DNA of 12,920 nucleotides from Sphingomonas sp. (GTDB lineage: Bacteria; Pseudomonadota; Alphaproteobacteria; Sphingomonadales; Sphingomonadaceae), in assembly GCA_013822915.1 (NCBI GenBank), contig PNLG01000237.1, positions 1 to 12,920 on the forward strand, written 5' to 3'. Made by a program: the position numbers and the translations under genes. Below, in pieces: positions 6,600-11,920 of this stretch. Within the stretch, counting starts at the first letter, position 1. Each line of letters starts with the position of its first letter. The notes under the pieces are model-generated. The model saw only the letters and a program-made list of their open reading frames with translations. It searched no databases and was not told the origin of the DNA.

Positions 6600-7662
6600 C
6601 GAGCAACCCTTCCCCCTGACCCGGCTCGCGCGTGGTCGACTGTGTCAGCGCGCTGGCGTCGATATGGCCATAGGCGCGCATGTGGCGAACGAAAAACGTC
6701 CAGTTGCGATAGCCGACAAAGATATAGCCGATGCCAAGCGTCAACACGACCAGCGCGAAATTGCCGATCGCCAGCATCAGCCAGTGGCGAGTGCGGGCGG
6801 TAAACTCGAACTCAAGCTCGCCAAGCGTCAGCTTGCTGACCACTTCGCGGAAATAGGCGGCGTAATAAATCAGCGAGATGAGCCCGAGCAGCACGAAGAA
6901 GATCAGGTAGAACACCGCGATCACCAAGATAATCGGGGCAGGTAAGGTGCCAGGGTCTGCCCCGCGCGGGACGGTGACGCCCGCCGTAACGCCAAGAACG
7001 GCGGCGGCAATGCCCGCCACCACAATCAGAAACGGCAACAGGTAGAACAGCAAAAACCGCCCCATCAACGGTCCCGGCCGGGCGTCTGCGCGAAATGGCA
7101 TTGGCCCAAAACTCATCGCGTTCCAGCGTTTGTTCCAAAGCGCGACCGTCGACCAGGGTATCAACAAGCCCAGCAGCAGCGACCCGAGGATCGTGCGCCA
7201 CACATAGCTCAGCCCAAAGCGAAACCCCTGCGTATCGCTGCCGCCGCGAATCCCGCGCCAGAAAGTGCGGCTGAGCCGGTAGCGCAGCGCCCGGAAAATC
7301 GCGATGCCGGTCAGGTAAAGTGCGGCAAAATACAGCCCAATCGCCAGCGCACCACCAATGCCGGTATAGCCGCGCAGCAACAGCGCCTGAATCGCGAACT
7401 GAAGCGCGGCGAGCGGCAAGCCGAACAGGCCAATCGCCAGCAGCCACCCGATCAGCAGCTCAAGCCCCGTCCCCGTCCATTCGAGCGGTTCGTCGATGAA
7501 GCGGGTATTGCCCCATAAAAACCGCCGCTCGCGGGTGCGCGCCCAAAATCCGTAAATGCCAAGCGTCACGATGCACAGCAGCAAATTGGTGAAGGCAATC
7601 GGGGCAAATGCGCGCCAGTCGCTCAAAAACTGAAAGCTGTCGTTCTGATCGTCGTTTTGCAC
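6574..7662 (-). CDS. DUF898 (YjgN-like) polytopic membrane protein
   Basis: Inner-membrane protein of unknown function. The 362 residues from GTG 7662 contain about seven hydrophobic segments (roughly 20-40, 67-95, 104-124, 152-175, 203-230, 243-268, 294-316). The DUF898 signature is clear: TNLLLCIVTLGIYGFWARTRERRFLWGNTRF near the N terminus, with an echo at NFALVVLTLGIGYIFVGYRNWTFF, so the family's internal symmetry is visible. The GTG at 7662 is chosen because GGGGGA stands 8 bases before it. ATG at 7689 has a poor Shine-Dalgarno and would touch the proposed -10 box; it adds nine residues if used. It overlaps the M48 protease gene downstream by 26 bases, so the two are co-expressed. Confidence 0.88.
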   Translation of the reverse strand: MQNDDQNDSFQFLSDWRAFAPIAFTNLLLCIVTLGIYGFWARTRERRFLWGNTRFIDEPLEWTGTGLELLIGWLLAIGLFGLPLAALQFAIQALLLRGYTGIGGALAIGLYFAALYLTGIAIFRALRYRLSRTFWRGIRGGSDTQGFRFGLSYVWRTILGSLLLGLLIPWSTVALWNKRWNAMSFGPMPFRADARPGPLMGRFLLFYLLPFLIVVAGIAAAVLGVTAGVTVPRGADPGTLPAPIILVIAVFYLIFFVLLGLISLIYYAAYFREVVSKLTLGELEFEFTARTRHWLMLAIGNFALVVLTLGIGYIFVGYRNWTFFVRHMRAYGHIDASALTQSTTREPGQGEGLLDAFDVGAI

Positions 7663-7689
7663 CGCGCTGTCCCCCGTCGCTCCTCGCAT

Positions 7690-7718
7690 TCTACAGCCCA
7701 AGCAAACGGAATCGTCAA
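7690..7718 (-). promoter_or_regulatory. Putative promoter of the DUF898-M48 run
   Basis: Minus-strand TTGACG at 7718-7713 and TGTAGA at 7695-7690 are separated by 17 bases. The -35 is a near-consensus sigma-70-type box; the -10 is weak (three of six). Transcription would begin near 7683, about 20 bases before the GTG at 7662. It lies in and just below the 60-base gap after the hydrolase gene, and is the first promoter-like sequence upstream of the eight-gene run that ends at 1864. Confidence 0.4.
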
Positions 7719-7722
7719 TTTA

Positions 7723-8631
7723 TCATTTCGCGTCGCCGTCCTGCTTTTCGGCGAGGAACTGCTTGACAGCGCTTGAGAAAGCGGACGGCTGGTCGATCAT
7801 GATGAAGTGCCAGCTATCGGCGATCGGCACCAATTTGGCGGGCGATCCGCGATAGCCATGTTCCCACAGCGTCGTCGCGCGCGGCCCGGCGCCGGTTGCA
7901 TAAAGCACTGTAAAGGGTTTTCCGGTGATGCTCGCCAATTCGCCGCGCACATCGGTGGTCATCACTTCATACAGCGCCTGTGCAGTCGCGGCGGGTGCTG
8001 CCTTTGCGCTCCAATTGGCAACCATGATCCGGCCAGCGGGCGTGTTGGACCAGATGCCGCCGGGGTCGGCGGTCACGGGCGCGGATGGCACCGGCGTCGC
8101 CAGCGTGCGGGCGCGCGCCTGTTCGGCAAAGGGGCGCGCGCGCTCCACGGTCATGCCGGGGTCGAACAACAGGCTGAAGAAGGGCAACGCATCGACCACC
8201 ATCACCCGGCCCGTCGCCGCCGGATAGCGCGCGCCCATCATCATCGCGATCAGGCCGCCCATCGAATGGCCGATGATTGCGGGCTGCGCGATCTTGTGCG
8301 CGGCGATATAGCGGTCGAGGTCGGCGGCAATGCCCGCCAGCATCCCCGGCTTGTCATTATCGCCCGGCGCATCACCGCCAAAGCCGTTGACCTGCACCAG
8401 ATGGACGCGGTGCGTCTTGGCGAGATCGGCTGCCACCCCGTCCCATACGCTGCGCGGGCTGGCGAGGCCGGGGATCAGGATGACCGCCGGGCCGCTTTCG
8501 CCCATCGTCGTGACTGAAATATGGGCGAGCCTTTCCTCGGCGGGGGCGGCCTGTGCCGGGGCGGCGGTTGCGGGCATCACCGCCAGCGGGGCAAGCGCAG
8601 CGGCGGCGAGGCCGAGTGTGAGGCGGCGCAT
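7723..8631 (-). CDS. Secreted alpha/beta hydrolase
   Basis: Probable periplasmic serine hydrolase; substrate unknown. From ATG 8631 it has 302 residues. The start follows a strong Shine-Dalgarno (AGGAG, 7 bases upstream) that lies inside the end of the XRE gene, with one base between the XRE stop and this ATG. The first ~30 residues are a signal peptide (MRRLTLGLAAAALAPLAVMP, then ATAAPAQAAP). Motifs: oxyanion region LIPGLASPRSVWDGVA at 52-67, the nucleophile elbow GHSMGG with Ser123, and His275 in SWHFIMIDQP. The usual acid after strand 7 is missing (LYATGAGP at 243-250); Asp227 in TTDVR is the best candidate. Extending the frame to 8811 would only run over the XRE gene. It is the third gene of the coupled operon starting at 9249. 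Confidence 0.9.
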   Translation of the reverse strand: MRRLTLGLAAAALAPLAVMPATAAPAQAAPAEERLAHISVTTMGESGPAVILIPGLASPRSVWDGVAADLAKTHRVHLVQVNGFGGDAPGDNDKPGMLAGIAADLDRYIAAHKIAQPAIIGHSMGGLIAMMMGARYPAATGRVMVVDALPFFSLLFDPGMTVERARPFAEQARARTLATPVPSAPVTADPGGIWSNTPAGRIMVANWSAKAAPAATAQALYEVMTTDVRGELASITGKPFTVLYATGAGPRATTLWEHGYRGSPAKLVPIADSWHFIMIDQPSAFSSAVKQFLAEKQDGDAK

Positions 8632-8632
8632 C

Positions 8633-8836
8633 TCAGTTCTCCTTTGACGGGCTGGTGAAAATTTCTTCGATCGCAAGGCCGAACAATTCGGCAATGCGGA
8701 ATGCGAGCGGGAGCGAGGGGTCATAGCGGCCGGTTTCGATCGCGTTGACACTTTGCCGCGATACCTCAAGCTGTTCGGCAAGGTCGCCCTGGCTCCACCC
8801 GCGATCGGCACGCAGCGCGCGCAGGCGGTTCTTCAC
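8633..8836 (-). CDS. Small XRE/Cro-type helix-turn-helix regulator
   Basis: DNA-binding protein of 67 residues, essentially one HTH domain at 3-60. The sequence SQGDLAEQLEVSRQSVNAIETGRYDPSLPLAFRIAELF shows the classic helix 2-turn-helix 3 and the downstream helices, with no effector domain. The start is GTG 8836, overlapping the membrane-protein stop as GTGA. It resembles the short stand-alone regulators (YozG type) often found next to small membrane proteins. The tandem 17-bp operator-like repeats over the promoter at 9283-9310 are its likely target, so the operon is probably autoregulated. That link is inference. Confidence 0.92.
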   Translation of the reverse strand: MKNRLRALRADRGWSQGDLAEQLEVSRQSVNAIETGRYDPSLPLAFRIAELFGLAIEEIFTSPSKEN

Positions 8837-9249
8837 GCCTCGCCGCCCTGTTCGAGCACCAGATTGACAATGCTGCCGACGCCCAGCCCGGCAAACCAGA
8901 ACACCGGCACGAAGAATGCGGGCAGGTGCGGCACATCGGCATAAATCTCTAGGAACCCCCAGATACTCGCAATCGACAGCGCGAAAGCGGTTGCGACCAA
9001 CGCCTTGCGCACTTCGAGCATGCGCAGATATTCGTCAGTCAGCTCAAGAATATAGCGCGCGATGATCCAGAACACGCCGATGATCGGCAACGCAGGCAGG
9101 ACCGCAATCGCCCACAGGAAAGGCCCCTCTGGCCGCCACGCCCAGATCGCATAGGGCGCGGCGAACACCAGCACCGCATAGATCAGCATCACCGGGACGA
9201 ACCGGCGCAAATACGCGCGCAACGCGGCGTTGCGGTGACCGACATTCAT
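8833..9249 (-). CDS. Four-helix membrane protein encoded with an XRE regulator
   Basis: Small integral membrane protein, function unknown. Its 138 residues carry four hydrophobic segments at about 16-38, 43-66, 83-103 and 110-131, with a short charged loop (ELTDEYLRMLEVRKA) between the second and third. Charge distribution (Arg/Lys in the N-terminal tail and in that loop) suggests both ends inside. ATG 9249 has a good Shine-Dalgarno (GAAGGGAG). It is the first gene of a coupled trio: its stop overlaps the XRE gene by 4 bases, and the secreted hydrolase follows one base after that. Membrane protein plus tiny XRE pairs are common in bacteria (for example DUF2975-YozG types); this one is not assigned to a named family. 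Confidence 0.85.
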   Translation of the reverse strand: MNVGHRNAALRAYLRRFVPVMLIYAVLVFAAPYAIWAWRPEGPFLWAIAVLPALPIIGVFWIIARYILELTDEYLRMLEVRKALVATAFALSIASIWGFLEIYADVPHLPAFFVPVFWFAGLGVGSIVNLVLEQGGEA

Positions 9250-9263
9250 GGCGACACTCCCTT

Positions 9264-9331
9264 CGAATCATGTGAAGGGTGCTTTACAGTAAAGCGTGCT
9301 TGTCAGTCAAGCGACCTTGTCAGGTCCGGAG
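9264..9331. repeat. Tandem 17-bp operator-like repeats upstream of the membrane protein/XRE operon
   Basis: On the + strand, units start at 9281 (gctttacagtaaagcgt), 9298 (gcttgtcagtcaagcga) and 9315 (ccttgtcaggtccggag), each 17 bases apart. The first contains a perfect 7-1-7 palindrome (9281-9295), the second a 6-of-7 palindrome (9298-9312), and 12 of 15 positions agree between them. The third keeps cttgtcag only. A degenerate fourth unit at 9264 keeps the right half (gtgaagggt). The shared core is GCTTnnCAGTnAAGC. Such phased palindromes over a promoter fit cooperative binding of an HTH dimer, most likely the XRE protein two genes downstream. Confidence 0.7.
9283..9310 (-). promoter_or_regulatory. 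Putative promoter of the membrane protein/XRE/hydrolase operon
   Basis: Minus-strand TTGACT (9310-9305) and TGTAAA (9288-9283) are 16 bases apart, with four matches in the -10 box. Transcription would begin near 9276, giving a leader of about 27 bases with GAAGGGAG before ATG 9249. The -35 box sits in one operator-like palindrome and the -10 box in the next, so a bound repressor would block polymerase directly. Confidence 0.55.
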
Positions 9332-9342
9332 CCCAGGCGCGG

Positions 9343-9600
9343 TTAGATGATATATTCCACGGTCGTCATCTGCGTGGTTGCCGCGCGTTTTGCGGCGCGT
9401 TTCGCGACGAGGCGAGCGTGCAGCCGCTCGACCGTCGCGCTGCCGGTCGTTTGAAAGACAAAGGGCAGAAATCCGTGGATTACCGCGCCCATCCCGCCCG
9501 CGATCATCGCCAGCCCAAAGCCGGTTGCGACGCCGAAATGCTCGGCATAGCTCTCGCCGACAGAGGCGGGGTGGTCGAGGAACAGGCGACGGAGGATCAT
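9343..9600 (-). CDS. Small DUF6356-like membrane protein
   Basis: Function unknown. The 85 residues from ATG 9600 begin MILRRLFLDHPASVGESYAEH, a start I recognise from the small DUF6356 family of alphaproteobacteria (from memory). A hydrophobic stretch at about 26-52 includes GFGLAMIAGGMGAVIHGFLPFVF and is followed by TTGSATVERLHARL and a basic tail. One or two membrane passes are possible. A GTG at 9612 overlaps the Mur ligase stop as GTGA and would add four residues; since other pairs here use that arrangement it is a real alternative. The gene follows the Mur ligase directly and is probably co-transcribed with it. The XRE operon promoter lies just downstream. Confidence 0.8.
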   Translation of the reverse strand: MILRRLFLDHPASVGESYAEHFGVATGFGLAMIAGGMGAVIHGFLPFVFQTTGSATVERLHARLVAKRAAKRAATTQMTTVEYII

Positions 9601-9608
9601 GGGGCGTC

Positions 9609-11045
9609 TCACTCGGCTAAGGGTTGGCGATGCTGGGGTCCGGTTGTGCGCGTGGCAAGGGCCGCGAGCATGTCGGCACCAAGTTGGCTGAGCGTGTCGT
9701 CGCGCGCGCCCATCACGATGATGCGGTCGCCGGGCTGCGCCTCGCGCACCAGCATGGCGGCGGCTTCCGCCCGGTCGGCAATGTAGCGGGTTGGCGCGCC
9801 CCGCGCGGCAAGGTCGGCGACGATGTCGGCGCTCGTCACGTCGCGCGCGACGGTGCCGCCCTGATAAACCGGATCGGGCAGGATCAGCAGGTCACCGGGC
9901 GCCAGCCGCGCGGCAAGGCTGTCGACCAATTCGGCTCGCATTACTTTCAGCGGGCCATAGCCATGCGGCTGGAACAGGATCAGCAACCGACCGGGGAACG
10001 CACGGAGCGTGTCAAGCGTCGCGCCAATCTTGTCCGGGTTGTGGCCGAAATCGTCGATCACCGCGACGCCGCCTGCTTCGCCGATCAGGTCGAACCGGCG
10101 CTTCAGCCCGGCAAAACCGGCGATCGCGGCGACGGCATCGGCGAGGCCAATGCCTGCCGCCCGCGCGGCGGCGATCGCGGCGAGCGCATTGGCGACATTG
10201 TGGCGCCCCGGCACCCGGAGGGTGACGCGGTGCGCCGCTGCCCCTGCTTCGCTCAGGTCAAAGCTGACCGCGAACGGTGCCTCCACCAGATTGCGCGCGA
10301 CCAGATCGGCTGGCTGGTCGATCGCCACCGTCAACCGCTGCGCGGCGGGCAGGCGGGTCGCAAGCGCGGCGGCCTCGGCATCGGCGATATTGACGATCGC
10401 GGTGCGCGCGCTCGCGATGAACGCCCCGAACAACAGCCGCAATTCCTCCATCGATTTGTGGTCGAGGCTGACATTGTTGAGCACCGCGATGTCGGGGCGA
10501 TAGAGCGCGATCGACCCGTCGCTTTCATCGACTTCGCTGACAAACGCATCGCCCGCCCCCACCAGCGCGCTGGCAAAGGGCGCATCGGGGGTGGCGAAGT
10601 TCTTCATCACCGCGCCGTTCATGACGGTCGGCTGGTGCCCGGTCGCGTGCAGGATCCATGCGATCATGCCGGTGACGGTCGATTTCCCGCTCGTGCCCGC
10701 GACGCCGATGCGCACCCGAGTGTCGTTGAACAAGTGGCTGAGCAGGTCGGCGCGGCTGAGTCGGCGCGCGCCCACACGCTCGGCGGCGATCATGTCGGGC
10801 ACGGTCGGCTCGATCGCGGCGGAGGCAATGACGATTTGCTCGGGCGACACAATCCCGCTGCCGTCTTGCGGGTGGAGCGCGATGCCAAGCGCCTCGAGGG
10901 CTGCGAATTTGGCGGGCACGCGCCCCTGGTCAAGGCTGCGGTCGGACCCGGCGACGCGCGCCCCGCGCCCCGCCAGGATCATCGCCAGCGGCATCATGCC
11001 GCTGCCGCCGACACCGACGAAGAAGTAGGATTTGCCTAGCCCCAT
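9609..11045 (-). CDS. Mur ligase family protein (MurC/Mpl-like), possible peptidoglycan recycling ligase
   Basis: ATP-dependent amide ligase acting on UDP-MurNAc. The 478 residues show all three Mur domains: a Rossmann-type N-terminal domain (FFVGVGGSGMMPLAMIL at 8-24, SDRS at 34-37), the ATPase domain with P-loop GTSGKST at 117-123 and EVDESDGSI at 171-179, and a C-terminal domain with GRHNVANALAA at 280-290, DDFGHNP at 331-337 and FQPHGYGP at 358-365. The order is that of MurC, but MurC normally has GTHGKT, DDYGHHP and FQPHRY, so key positions differ. It is not in a division and cell wall (dcw) cluster and diverges from an LD-carboxypeptidase gene, which favours a recycling (Mpl-like) role over the housekeeping L-alanine ligase. 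Start ATG 11045 has only a weak Shine-Dalgarno. Family is secure; substrate is inferred. Confidence 0.88.
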   Translation of the reverse strand: MGLGKSYFFVGVGGSGMMPLAMILAGRGARVAGSDRSLDQGRVPAKFAALEALGIALHPQDGSGIVSPEQIVIASAAIEPTVPDMIAAERVGARRLSRADLLSHLFNDTRVRIGVAGTSGKSTVTGMIAWILHATGHQPTVMNGAVMKNFATPDAPFASALVGAGDAFVSEVDESDGSIALYRPDIAVLNNVSLDHKSMEELRLLFGAFIASARTAIVNIADAEAAALATRLPAAQRLTVAIDQPADLVARNLVEAPFAVSFDLSEAGAAAHRVTLRVPGRHNVANALAAIAAARAAGIGLADAVAAIAGFAGLKRRFDLIGEAGGVAVIDDFGHNPDKIGATLDTLRAFPGRLLILFQPHGYGPLKVMRAELVDSLAARLAPGDLLILPDPVYQGGTVARDVTSADIVADLAARGAPTRYIADRAEAAAMLVREAQPGDRIIVMGARDDTLSQLGADMLAALATRTTGPQHRQPLAE

Positions 11046-11084
11046 GCCCGAGCGCTATCGCGGGAATTCAGGCAAGGAGCAAGT

Positions 11085-11894
11085 ATGCGCATTGGTGTGG
11101 TCGCCCCCGCACGGCCGATTGACCGGGCACTGGCGGCGCGGCTTCAGGCGATTGCGGCGGACTATGCGGGCATCGAGCTGGTGGTGTCGCCGCAATGTTT
11201 TCTGAGCGAAGGGCATTTCGCCGGGCCGGACGCGGCGCGCGCTGAGGCGTTTATCGAGATGGCCAATGACCCGAGCATCGACGCAGTGTGGTGCGCGCGC
11301 GGCGGCTATGGATCGAACCGGATATTGGCGGCGGTGCAGAACCGGCTGAGTGCTGCGGCGGGTGCCAAGACCTATTTGGGCTATTCCGATTTCGGGTTCG
11401 TGCTGGGGGCGATGTACGCCCGGCGGCTGGGCAAATGCGTGCATGCGCCGATGCCCGGCGATCTGACGCGCGACGGCGGAGAAGCAGCGGTGCGGCGCAC
11501 CCTCGGCTGGTTGACGGGGGATCGCCAAGGGGTCGAGCCGGGATTGGGTGCGCGCCCGGCGGCGGCGTTCAACCTGGCGATTCTGTCCGCGCTGATCGGC
11601 ACGCCGTGGCTCCCCGATCTTGCCGATCATGTCCTGTTGATCGAGGATGTGTCGGAGCCACTCTACCGGATCGACCGGATGCTCGGCCAATTGGCGCATG
11701 CGACGCAGCTAAAGGGGCTAGCCGGGGTGCGGCTGGGCCGGGTGAGCGATGTTCAGCCCAATGACCCGCCCTGGGGTGAGAGTCTGGCCGTCATGCTCCC
11801 GCGCTGGTGTGGCGAGCTTGGCGTGCCGTTTCTGGGCATGGCCGATATCGGCCACGACGCCGCCAACAAGGTGGTGCCGTTCGGGCTGGGATAG
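11085..11894 (+). CDS. ldcA: LD-carboxypeptidase (S66 family)
   Basis: Serine peptidase that removes the terminal D-Ala from L,D-linked muropeptide tetrapeptides, giving tripeptides for recycling in the cytoplasm. Of 269 residues, ARGGYGS at 71-77 holds the nucleophile Ser77, LLIEDVSEPLYRIDR at 184-198 holds the likely Glu187, and GHDAANKVVPFG at 256-267 holds His257. GYSDFGFVL at 99-107 and LSALIGTP at 167-174 are also typical. The usual GGNL motif before it is AFNL here, which I associate with an alphaproteobacterial branch. It is slightly shorter than the ~300-residue norm. ATG 11085 follows AAGGAG at 11074-11079, an ideal Shine-Dalgarno. No signal peptide is visible, which fits a cytoplasmic enzyme. 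Only 39 bases separate it from the divergent Mur ligase. Confidence 0.92.
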   Translation: MRIGVVAPARPIDRALAARLQAIAADYAGIELVVSPQCFLSEGHFAGPDAARAEAFIEMANDPSIDAVWCARGGYGSNRILAAVQNRLSAAAGAKTYLGYSDFGFVLGAMYARRLGKCVHAPMPGDLTRDGGEAAVRRTLGWLTGDRQGVEPGLGARPAAAFNLAILSALIGTPWLPDLADHVLLIEDVSEPLYRIDRMLGQLAHATQLKGLAGVRLGRVSDVQPNDPPWGESLAVMLPRWCGELGVPFLGMADIGHDAANKVVPFGLG

Positions 11895-11920
11895 CGCGTA
11901 CCGACGAACGGACGGGCTGC

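Noticed and set aside
4914..6803. Two back-to-back + strand frames (320 and 308 codons)
   Set aside because: They cross several real minus-strand genes without regard to their borders and show no domain signature.
9313..9326. GACCT-TGTC-AGGTC hairpin downstream of the DUF6356-like gene
   Set aside because: A 5-bp stem without a T-run is not a convincing terminator; the stretch is better explained as part of the 17-bp repeat array.
9624..11039. 471-codon + strand frame opposite the Mur ligase
   Set aside because: Shadow of the clearly recognisable Mur ligase; composition is typical of GC-rich antisense (many His, Arg, Gly) and no start signal was seen.
11046..11084. Divergent promoter pair between the Mur ligase and ldcA
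   Set aside because: Only poor -35/-10 matches in 39 bases; any real promoters probably lie inside the opposing genes.
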